A stretch of 64,000 bases of DNA from Photobacterium swingsii (GTDB lineage Bacteria > Pseudomonadota > Gammaproteobacteria > Enterobacterales > Vibrionaceae): assembly GCF_024346715.1 (NCBI RefSeq), contig NZ_AP024852.1, positions 1,674,001 to 1,738,000 of the forward strand, given 5' to 3'. Position numbers and translations under genes: made by a program. Below, piece by piece: positions 1-6,780 of the stretch; the stretch's first letter is position 1, and every line of letters begins with the position of its first letter. Under the pieces are notes generated by a model. The model was not told the DNA's origin, did no database searches, and saw only the letters and a list, made by a program, of their open reading frames with translations.

Positions 1-89
1 TAAGCCCAGTTGAGTACGAGCAAATGGCAAGTTAACAGGTGTCTACTTTTTGTGGGGTACACCAAAAAATCAATGAAATTTGAGTAAAA

Positions 90-566
90 ATGAAATTAAT
101 ACATATAAATCCAAATGTTAAGTATAATGAATCTTTCCTTGAAGATACATACAGAATGGCAACTTACACCTCTTTAAATCTTGGAGGTAAAACTGAGTTA
201 TTTATATTAAAAATGCACCTTTGTATTGAAGAAATGTTTGAAAAAATAATTAAGAAATCATTTCCTTATCCAAATTCAATTTTAAAAAGTGAATTGTCAT
301 TTTCACAGAAGCATGGAATCATTAAAGCTATATTATATCGTGATGACATAGCACTAATGTTTAGAGATATTGATCTTCTAAATAAAATTAGAAATGAGCT
401 GGCTCATAATTTAGAAAGTCAAAAATATGCTCAGAGGTTAGCTGAATTAGATACCAATTTAGAAATCAGCTCGGGATTTGAATTAACACCAGAGTCATTG
501 AATCTTCTTCAGAAACGGTATCAATGTTTATATGGATCTCTTTTAGATATATATAGTCAAATCTAA
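90..566 (+). CDS. HEPN-like hypothetical protein (integron cassette)
   Basis: This 158-residue protein is not one I recognise by name. Residues 101-106 read RNELAH, the RX4H pattern of HEPN-domain RNases, in a helical context (KIRNELAHNL). The protein is predicted mostly alpha-helical, soluble and without a signal peptide. It lies just upstream of an attC site, so it is most simply a gene cassette of the chromosomal integron. The start ATG follows an A-rich leader with no strong Shine-Dalgarno sequence. A cytoplasmic HEPN protein could be a toxin, an abortive-infection RNase or a non-catalytic helper. The function is inferred from the motif only. Confidence 0.6.
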   Translation: MKLIHINPNVKYNESFLEDTYRMATYTSLNLGGKTELFILKMHLCIEEMFEKIIKKSFPYPNSILKSELSFSQKHGIIKAILYRDDIALMFRDIDLLNKIRNELAHNLESQKYAQRLAELDTNLEISSGFELTPESLNLLQKRYQCLYGSLLDIYSQI

Positions 567-664
567 ACGCGCTTTAAGGATTTTTATAACAAATGCATCA
601 ACACGATTTGCTACACTCGGCATTGTCAGTTTGCCTTTAGTTTCAGTGATTAAGGCGTTAAAAT

Positions 665-925
665 TCAGCTAAGTCTGTATCGTAGCAAACGTGTTATGCA
701 GGCTACATGGACTCCCCCGGTTGTCAACAACAGCGTCAGGTAATATAAGGTTTGGGACTGCCGCTCTACATTCGGTCTGTTTATTGGCATATTTGCTCTT
801 GTTGTCAGTAGTTTAGAGCGGGTCACTGACTTATGAAGTATGACCTTGCCGTTTTGGTCTACGGCATGAAGACTAAAGTGGTTTTTAGCTAGGTCGATAC
901 CACAGAAATAAGAATAATCAGACAT
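665..925 (-). pseudogene. Truncated IS110/IS1111 family transposase
   Basis: From the ATG at 925, preceded by GGAGG on the minus strand, the reading begins MSDYSYFCGIDLAKNHFSLH. This is the N-terminal RuvC-like start of IS110-family (DEDD) transposases, with the first catalytic Asp in GIDLAK. Similarity stops after about 40 residues at an internal deletion. The remaining residues read across the other end of the IS and into the attC site. It is non-functional. Confidence 0.75.
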
Positions 926-988
926 GGTGCCTCCGATGCAATTAAGTACCACATAAGTGTGGCAGATCCTCGGTAGGGGGAATCCATG
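703..988 (-). mobile_element. Decayed IS1111-attC-group insertion sequence (about 290 bp)
   Basis: Inverted ends CATGGACTCCCCCGG (706-720) and, reading in from 988, CATGGATTCCCCCTACCG bound a small segment placed precisely inside an attC site. It contains only the first 40 or so codons of an IS110/IS1111-family transposase, read leftwards. IS1111-attC elements are known to target integron attC sites, which matches the position. The element has lost most of its transposase and cannot be autonomous. Confidence 0.75.
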
Positions 989-1024
989 TCATTCGTTAGG
1001 CAATATACACAGAAGGAAATTGTG

Positions 1025-1747
1025 GTGGCAAAAATAACCGAAGAACAAGTAGCATTCGCTTACATGACTAGTAAGGATGTGTTTTTGGGAATATTAAAAA
1101 AGGCAGATGGCATAGCAATCTTGTCGTGTACATATGGTTTAAATAAAACGAGCGCCGGAGATTTCATAAATTGTTTTAAATATATGTTAGAAGGTCGGCT
1201 ATTTCAAAGGGCGATGAGCCACAGCGCAATGGATTATTTTCTATGTAATATCGCGAAGGATTTCCCATCATCGTATTTGAAAAATGCTTTAGACGCTTTG
1301 ATAAAGCATATTGAATATTGGGAGGCTCACTACAAGACGAATGCGATATCGATGAGAAAAGTTGAATCGCATTATCGTAAAGTTTTTCAAGCGGAGGAAA
1401 CTGCTGAACTAGTACAAAGCAAATTTGAAAATGATGTCTTTAAGTCTCTTAAATTGACTCGTTCAGAGCGATTAAAAAAGATCGAAGAGGCTCCTACTAA
1501 ACCTCGTAGAATCGTCGTTACTACGTCAATTTATCAACGCAATCCTTATGTTGTTGCTGAGCGCTTGACTATTGCTGACGGTTCTTGTGAAAAATGTGGT
1601 CAAATAGCGCCTTTTATTCGTTTAAAAGACAGCACACCTTACCTTGAAGTTCATCATATAAAACGTTTATGTGATGGTGGCTTAGATATTTTAGAAAATA
1701 CTACGGCGCTGTGCCCTAATTGTCATAGAGAAATGCACTTTGGGTAA
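1025..1747 (+). CDS. HNH endonuclease (integron cassette)
   Basis: The last 50 or so residues form an HNH nuclease domain. A zinc pair CEKCG is followed by PYLEVHHIK, then DILENTTALCPNCHREMH, the pattern of McrA-like and restriction-associated HNH enzymes. The preceding 170 residues are helical and unassigned and may recognise the target. An upstream ATG at 986 is in frame but lies inside the IS end, and the extra codons read through the attC core. The native start is more likely GTG at 1022 or 1025, with AGAAGGA at 1011-1017. It is probably a modification-dependent or phage-targeting nuclease. The nuclease call is firm; the target is unknown. Confidence 0.75.
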   Translation: MAKITEEQVAFAYMTSKDVFLGILKKADGIAILSCTYGLNKTSAGDFINCFKYMLEGRLFQRAMSHSAMDYFLCNIAKDFPSSYLKNALDALIKHIEYWEAHYKTNAISMRKVESHYRKVFQAEETAELVQSKFENDVFKSLKLTRSERLKKIEEAPTKPRRIVVTTSIYQRNPYVVAERLTIADGSCEKCGQIAPFIRLKDSTPYLEVHHIKRLCDGGLDILENTTALCPNCHREMHFG

Positions 1748-1770
1748 TTAAATGCCATACAGGCATTTAA
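1748..1770. other. Perfect 9-bp-stem hairpin after the HNH gene
   Basis: TTAAATGCC and GGCATTTAA are separated by five bases, immediately after the HNH stop codon. There is no T-run, so it is not a classical terminator. It could be the start of an atypical attC or an mRNA-stabilising stem. The rest of the gap up to 1855 shows no gene. Confidence 0.4.
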
Positions 1771-1854
1771 GAGTGATTTGGCTTTACTATGCGCTGCGTT
1801 AGTGTTTACAGTGGTCTGCGGCAGCTCGGTATTGCGTTGTTCTCCATTTAACGA

Positions 1855-1903
1855 CTACATGGACTCCCTCGGTTCTCAACAATAGTGTCAGGTAATATAA
1901 GGT
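1855..1903 (-). mobile_element. End fragment of a second IS1111-type element
   Basis: This stretch repeats, with a few changes, the left end of the IS remnant at 703-760: ACATGGACTCCCTCGG, then TGTCAGGTAATATAAGGT. Only about 50 bp remain and no transposase is present. It probably marks another insertion at or near an attC site, later cut by the arrival of the island. Confidence 0.6.
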
Positions 1904-2002
1904 CTTGGTTTGGCTTTCATAATGACGCCTCTAGTCGCCTTATTGGGTATTATGAAGGGTAAATAAAACATTGCGATAGTCTTTGTGTTTGAGTTGAGTA
2001 CT

Positions 2003-2042
2003 TAGCTTTTAGCTTTTAGCTTTTAGCTTTTAGCTTTTAGCT
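2003..2042 (+). repeat. Heptamer tandem repeat (TAGCTTT)
   Basis: Five full copies and one partial copy of TAGCTTT run head to tail between the IS1111 fragment and the first small gene of the island. It is a simple-sequence tract that could vary in copy number by slippage. It lies downstream of the small leftward gene at 2064-2252, not in a promoter. Confidence 0.85.
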
Positions 2043-2063
2043 GATGTTGGCATATATATCAAC

Positions 2064-2252
2064 TCAGTCATCACACTTTCTACGTTGTAAGGAGCGTTTC
2101 CAAGCGTCATTGTCGTGTTGATAATAACCCTGAGTACCGTCTTCATTTAGTGGTCTTTGACTACCTGCTAAATAGTTTTCAAACGCTTCTTGCTCAAGAG
2201 TAGGAAGGTCTTCAATGGCGGGCCAGCGTCTTTTTTTGTCATTCATCGTCAA
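2064..2252 (-). CDS. Small hypothetical protein
   Basis: This ORF encodes 62 charged residues with no recognised domain; the sequence contains LEQEAFENYLAGSQRPL and ends in a basic stretch. It lies just outside repeat A, on the same strand as the 127-residue gene of that repeat. It has no counterpart near the second copy of repeat A. The coding call rests on composition and a plausible ATG only. Confidence 0.4.
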   Translation of the reverse strand: MTMNDKKRRWPAIEDLPTLEQEAFENYLAGSQRPLNEDGTQGYYQHDNDAWKRSLQRRKCDD

Positions 2253-2376
2253 TGTATCCTATTGGTATGGTGGGTAGCTATGGCTCTGTACTAATGGTGT
2301 TCAGCGCAAGCTGCGTTATTGAGTGCAATTACTCTCTTTTCGCCGCCAGAATATAGACACTGATTCAGTGCCTATG

Positions 2377-2760
2377 TCAGAGCACGGACTTGCGAAATGC
2401 CAATTCCGCTTTGAATATTTTAATTCTCCAGCGAGGCTGTTTTTTTTGTGTCTGAATAATAGCCTCAATATGATCGGTATCAAGAGCTTTTAGAGGCTTG
2501 AATTCGACAGGTTGATTACCGTCTTTACCTCGTGTTCCCCAAAAGAAACCTTGCCTAACTTCATAATGAGGCGCATCAGAGTAGATGGATAGTTCCTCAA
2601 ATGGCTCGGTATTAACGTTGCGTCGTAGCTCGTCCGTCCCCCCGTCTACCATATAGGTCTCTCCATTCTTATCAACGTAAGTGACATAATCGTGACGATG
2701 TCGGCTAATCAAGATCGTCTCGTCAGGGGTTTTAATTCGGTTTAGCACTATGTGTTTCAT
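2377..2760 (-). CDS. Conserved hypothetical protein of repeat A (127 aa)
   Basis: I do not recognise this family. The protein is soluble and beta-rich, beginning MKHIVLNRIKTPDETILISR, with an YEVRQGFFWGTRG segment near residues 80-93. It is nearly identical to the protein at 39775-40158; only the last few residues differ because the repeat junction falls there. It is the second leftward gene behind the LexA-type box, after the broken 81-codon gene, so it is likely damage-inducible. Confidence 0.65.
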   Translation of the reverse strand: MKHIVLNRIKTPDETILISRHRHDYVTYVDKNGETYMVDGGTDELRRNVNTEPFEELSIYSDAPHYEVRQGFFWGTRGKDGNQPVEFKPLKALDTDHIEAIIQTQKKQPRWRIKIFKAELAFRKSVL

Positions 2761-2828
2761 GTGAGAGCCTCGCTTAATTTGCGGTCGTATTGGGTTAAAT
2801 TATCAAGAGCTACCTTAGATTGGTGCTG

Positions 2829-3074
2829 TTAATCGCCTTCCCGAACACAGGTATCCTGGCACATACCCTTTGGCCTCGATTCTTCATCACCAAATGTAAG
2901 ATAAAGATGGTTTGGTTTTGAAAAATTGCCGATGGTGCAGATGCCCCAAGACCAGCAGTCGCTATAGTCTTTATCTTGCTCTTACATCATCTCGAGTTCG
3001 GCTTCTAACAGTTCGTGAATCGCCTCAATATATCTTGGTGTTAATTTGATTTGGTGGTTGTGATATCTAGCCAT
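2829..3074 (-). pseudogene. Nonsense-mutated copy of the 81-aa repeat A gene
   Basis: It is colinear with the intact gene at 40227-40472. A CAA glutamine codon after EAELEMM has become TAA, so the product would stop at about 30 residues. The start ATG (3072-3074) and the SOS-box promoter are preserved. The lesion suggests this gene is dispensable, or is supplied in trans by the second copy. Confidence 0.8.
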
Positions 3075-3102
3075 TTGACTCCAACCTCAGAAATTAGCTC
3101 TA

Positions 3103-3122
3103 TACTGTATTTATACACAGTA
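3103..3122. promoter_or_regulatory. LexA-type SOS box between divergent genes (copy 1)
   Basis: TACTGTATTTATACACAGTA has the CTGT-N8-ACAG architecture of the gammaproteobacterial LexA operator (consensus TACTGTATATATATACAGTA) and keeps the outer TA pairs. It lies between the leftward 81-codon gene (start 3074) and the rightward 134-codon gene (start 3164), so one operator could control both directions. Confidence 0.8.
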
Positions 3123-3163
3123 TTGCTCCGATTTGAAAAATAGCAAATTGATGGAGGGCTAGT

Positions 3164-3568
3164 ATGGATATACCCAATATTTTAAATCTTGAGCATGAAC
3201 TAAGAGTACCTAATGGTTTCGATTTAACGCTGGTGATGCATGAGTACGGGCTTTATGTCAGTCAAAGTCAGCTCATTACACATTGGTATAGCTTTCGTCT
3301 GTTAGCTCTATCTGTCGCCTTTTATCGAGATGAAGATGCTAGAAGGGTTATGTATTCGCTCCCCAAGCAATCGGACTTGTTTAGCCTCCAATGTGCATTT
3401 CAATTGTGTGTACACCAAACCTGCAGTGATGGATTTAAACCGTCGAAGGTTCAGTTCTCGTATTCATTCGTTAATGACGATGATGCACGTGAAACGATTG
3501 ATGACTTTTGGCTACAGCTGTTGAAGCAGGTGAAGTGCTTAGAAGGGTTGCGACGAGCTGAGGGGTGA
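3164..3568 (+). CDS. Conserved hypothetical protein of repeat A (134 aa)
   Basis: The family is unknown. The sequence is soluble and mixed alpha/beta, beginning MDIPNILNLEHELRVPNGFD. It is nearly identical to the product of 40562-40966. The ATG follows GGAGGG at the expected distance, and the gene begins about 40 bp beyond the SOS box, so SOS induction is likely. A small membrane-protein gene follows 49 bp downstream. Conservation of both copies, mostly with conservative changes, argues that it is a real gene. Confidence 0.7.
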   Translation: MDIPNILNLEHELRVPNGFDLTLVMHEYGLYVSQSQLITHWYSFRLLALSVAFYRDEDARRVMYSLPKQSDLFSLQCAFQLCVHQTCSDGFKPSKVQFSYSFVNDDDARETIDDFWLQLLKQVKCLEGLRRAEG

Positions 3569-3617
3569 AAGCGTCCACTGTTTTGTATGTTCGAGCTAAA
3601 TGTGAAGTGAGGCAAAG

Positions 3618-3842
3618 ATGAAAATTAAAGAAGCATTGATTGCATTTGGTATGACGAGCCTACTCGTTATGAGCATCAATATCGTTCTTAATTCAACCAT
3701 TCTCGTTGTTGTATGGAATGGCTTGGTATCCAGTATTCATTCAGACTTGCCTGACTTGAGCTTCTTTAATGCTGTTGGAGTGATAGCTGTTACTTATATT
3801 GTGCGGGGTAAATTTTCGATTAAGGTGAGTCTTTCTAGTTAA
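3618..3842 (+). CDS. Small membrane protein of repeat A (74 aa)
   Basis: The protein has two predicted membrane segments (about residues 8-34 and 48-64) and a short basic tail. The ATG at 3618 has GTGAGGC upstream. It lies downstream of the SOS-box gene in the same direction and is conserved in repeat A copy 2. A small SOS-linked membrane protein could be a division inhibitor or toxin, but nothing in the sequence proves this. Confidence 0.6.
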   Translation: MKIKEALIAFGMTSLLVMSINIVLNSTILVVVWNGLVSSIHSDLPDLSFFNAVGVIAVTYIVRGKFSIKVSLSS

Positions 3843-4044
3843 CTTGCAGCTGCTCCGTTGTTGGTTAGAATTCTAACTCGTAGGTATCGTGCATATATAG
3901 ATTCGAAGCCCTTGTACCAAATTTATGAGGTGGAATACATAAAGTTATTACTATGGGTATGAAGTACTCTGGAACGTTAGTTGAATATTCATACCGCCCA
4001 GCATTTTCAAATGACAAGGCGGCAATAGAACTTTGAACTCAATA

Positions 4045-5250
4045 TCAGTTCGCTTTGACCCCGTTGATAAACTGCTTCCCAAGTGATTGCTTGAACGTAG
4101 TTGTATAGTTACCTGACTCTTCTTCGTTCCATAGTCTGTCCAATACGTTTTGGTTGATTTCAAATAGTTGAACTAGCTTTGGCGTGATAGTGATATTGAA
4201 GTCAACTTTAAGGGACTTCTCAAATGCCTTTCCTGACTCTCGGTTAGTTAATCCTTTATAGTTTGCAGGCATTATTTCAAGTTGCCCATTTGTACTTGAG
4301 TTATTAACGAAGATATTGATGTTCTCGAATTTGATCCCATTACCTATTATGGATTTTAATGCTGCCTTAATTGTTTCCTCTGTAGGATTGTTTTCAATCA
4401 AATCGATGAGGCTGCTAAGATCTTGAGTTTTAACTCCGTTAATCTCACCACTTAAACCAAGTTTGTTCGATAGCTGGGTGATGTTTGAAGATTGAAGGTC
4501 TAGTGAGTTAACTTTCCAATCAAGCTTCAGGTTCGTATTGTCGTCAATCGTAATTGCTGAATCAAACTTTGCGTCTTTGAAGCTAACTCCACCAGAACGA
4601 TCGTTGTAGCCTCCATCATTGGCTATGATTTCAGTATGATAAGTATTGTTGGTGGTATTTGTTTTAAGCTCGATGCCGTTTAGATAGACCTGTTCTCTTC
4701 GTTTAGAGATTCTAATGCCGTCAATTTTTGTGGATGTAGTGAAGGCATCTTTGTTGCCGTTAAGTAGAATCTCGACATCACCAAGTTTGAAGCTACTTGA
4801 ACGGCCTGCGTTGATTTCTCCGAATGAGAAGTTGCTTTGTAAGTCTAAAGACTGATTGTTGGTATCGAATTTGTATTTTATGTTTTCATTTAAGCTCGCA
4901 ACCTCTTTGATTAACGTTGAGGTTAGTCCTTTATCCTTCGGGAGGCTAAAGTTACCTTCAACGCTAAGCCCAAATGGCGCAACAGTTGCTGTGTGCTTGA
5001 GGTAGATTGGTTCAGGAAGTCTTTTTGAACCATTGTTTATGTAGATAGCGAAATCCTGCTTGACGTTGTTATTGTTGATTTCGACATCGATGAGTTGGAC
5101 ATCAATGAACTTGTTTTTTAGTCCAATTAGTGAGCTTTCAACTTCACTAGTCACAGTTTCTGCTGCATTCTTAATTAACATGTTATTGGCAACGAACGCA
5201 CCACCACCGATAATGGCTGTACAGCCGATTGCGATTATAATTTTTTTCAT
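4045..5250 (-). CDS. DUF945 (YdgA-like) membrane-anchored protein
   Basis: The protein starts with a basic N-terminus and one hydrophobic segment (KKIIIAIGCTAIIGGGAFVA), followed by about 370 extracytoplasmic residues rich in beta structure. Its layout and length resemble YdgA/YihF-type DUF945 proteins of enteric bacteria and vibrios, whose role in the envelope is unclear. I place the start at ATG 5250 because GAGG precedes it; a TTG at 5265 in frame is less likely. It appears monocistronic and has no obvious defence role. The family call is moderate. Confidence 0.6.
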   Translation of the reverse strand: MKKIIIAIGCTAIIGGGAFVANNMLIKNAAETVTSEVESSLIGLKNKFIDVQLIDVEINNNNVKQDFAIYINNGSKRLPEPIYLKHTATVAPFGLSVEGNFSLPKDKGLTSTLIKEVASLNENIKYKFDTNNQSLDLQSNFSFGEINAGRSSSFKLGDVEILLNGNKDAFTTSTKIDGIRISKRREQVYLNGIELKTNTTNNTYHTEIIANDGGYNDRSGGVSFKDAKFDSAITIDDNTNLKLDWKVNSLDLQSSNITQLSNKLGLSGEINGVKTQDLSSLIDLIENNPTEETIKAALKSIIGNGIKFENINIFVNNSSTNGQLEIMPANYKGLTNRESGKAFEKSLKVDFNITITPKLVQLFEINQNVLDRLWNEEESGNYTTTFKQSLGKQFINGVKAN

Positions 5251-5363
5251 CTTAGCCTCTGACAAATATATGAATCGGTTTGTTATGCTACTTTATATGA
5301 GTTTAGTTTCAACTCTGTCGGTGGGATTTTATAAGGTATTGAATAATAGTCAATTTTTATTTT

Positions 5364-5705
5364 TTGCGTGTTCTAATTGAACGGATTAATCAAACAAGAT
5401 GGCTAAGTGATTTAGTTGACCGTAGAATTGATTCAAGCATTGTGTATGAAGCCTTAGTATTAAATGACAAGTCCCATAAAGAACAAATTTCCCTTATTTT
5501 GAGGTTAAGACCTGTATTGTTTCTTGGTAATAACTTTGAAGATCGTCAAGAGTTACTTAATTGCATTCTGACTTTTATAGTTGCCACTCTCAGGCTACAC
5601 ATACGGGGAAGTTAGATACAAAGATTAAAGTTTCTTATCGTGCTCGTTTCGAAGCTGCTTGCTATGATAATAATTCTTTAATCGTGAATCTCAGTAAAAA
5701 CTTTC
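5364..5705 (+). pseudogene. Possible frameshifted gene of unknown family
   Basis: An 83-codon frame (5364-5615) begins MRVLIERINQTRWLSDLVDR. After a shift of frame near 5590 the reading could continue as QATHTGKLDTKIKVSYRARF to a stop near 5700. Neither part matches a family I know. Weak codon evidence makes it uncertain whether this was ever a gene. The rest of the gap to 6095 shows nothing convincing. Confidence 0.25.
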
Positions 5706-6094
5706 ATTTATAACTACGGTCAATTGGGAGATCTAAGGTGCTTTTTCCCAACATCAAGTCATGTCGGCCTGTTTTAGCTCATCTTTGCCCCATTCCGTGT
5801 TAGGAGCAGTTAATAACAAATACGTGTTCAATACAAAGATCACGCCCAACAGTACTGTGACTAAACACAGCATTGATGTAGCCGTCCTACATTCAACAGG
5901 AGCTATGGCAACTGTCGGTAGATCATAATGTGCAACTTATCTGATAATGAGCTAGATCACTGATTTTTATCACTAACACGCATAGCATCGTTGCATTAAG
6001 AGTATGTTGGAAGGCGGTAACGTGGGTGAGATCTGCGGTGTTGTGCCGTTGATAAAGCGTTAAATTACAACAATAAACATCAGTGAGGTAAAAG

Positions 6095-6499
6095 GTGGCA
6101 TTGTTAATATTATTCTCGTTAGTTTTACTTTGGGGACTTCTTGGGTGGCTAAGCGATGATTTTGTATTGTTTGGACTTGTCGCTCCGATTTTGGTTTTGA
6201 TCGTATCAACACTGTATGGTTCGTACATGTGGTTTAAAACTGGATCCTGGGGAAGTTTTGATGTTTTAACTGTATTCTGCGCAATCAAAAAAGAGTGTTT
6301 TGATATTTATAGTTTTAGCTCATATGTCGGTTTTGCAAAACTTAACAATTGGTACTTGAGTACAAACGTAGCGTGGACAGCCGCTTTAGTCCCAATGTTT
6401 GGCAATATATTTTGTACAATTGTTCTTGATAATATTGAGCCTCTGCAACGACTAAAAAAATACCTTATGACTTGCAATAGCCCGACAGAACACCATTAG
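6095..6499 (+). CDS. Predicted membrane protein (134 aa)
   Basis: GTG start with GAGG seven bases upstream. The first 45 residues form two hydrophobic helices (LLILFSLVLLWGLLGWL and FGLVAPILVLIVSTLYGSYM), and there is another near residues 92-110. No family is recognised. It is a single gene with its own spacing on both sides. The region upstream (5705-6090) has no clear gene. Confidence 0.5.
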   Translation: MALLILFSLVLLWGLLGWLSDDFVLFGLVAPILVLIVSTLYGSYMWFKTGSWGSFDVLTVFCAIKKECFDIYSFSSYVGFAKLNNWYLSTNVAWTAALVPMFGNIFCTIVLDNIEPLQRLKKYLMTCNSPTEHH

Positions 6500-6780
6500 T
6501 TAATGGTACTAAAGATGGCTTTGAGCATGTAATTTAACAAACGTTTAAGACATCAAGATACTGTTTCTCATCAGAGGTGAGCGCGTTAGATCTGGCTCTC
6601 TAACGCGCTTCTGTCCAGAACCGATACAGTCAGCACTTTCAAACACGAAAGTGCCCCTAAGCGATTTACAAACAGCTTGATATCCCACTTCACTCAAGCG
6701 CTATTTGACCTAGTTTTCCTAATGGGTGTAGTGTCTTCCCATTACGATTGATTCATTGTAACAAAATTCGGAATTTAGCT

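Larger units (their letters stand above)
587..1001 (+). repeat. Integron attC site split by an IS1111-type remnant
   Basis: The left half starts TAACAAATGCATCAACACG at 587 and continues with the CACTCGGC block also seen in the attC sites at 60-63 kb. The complementary arm, GTAGCAAACGTGTTATGCA, ends at 700. The sequence is then interrupted by the IS remnant and resumes with TTCGTTAGGC, where GTTAGGC at 995-1001 fits the GTTRRRY core site. Removing the insert restores a normal long attC. The site belongs to the cassette carrying the HEPN-like gene. Confidence 0.8.
2389..3843. repeat. Repeat A, copy 1 (SOS-box small-gene module)
   Basis: About 1.455 kb is repeated in direct orientation at 39787-41241, with a constant offset of 37398 and scattered substitutions. 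Both copies carry the same divergent set: two leftward genes and two rightward genes around a LexA-type box. Similarity starts inside the last codons of the leftmost gene and stops just after the stop of the rightmost gene. The flanking DNA is unrelated, so the module has moved or recombined as a unit. Confidence 0.9.

Noticed and set aside
1748..1855. Second complete attC after the HNH gene
   Set aside because: There is a hairpin and an IS1111 end, but the core sites and the CACTCGGCGG-type block of the other attC sites are missing.
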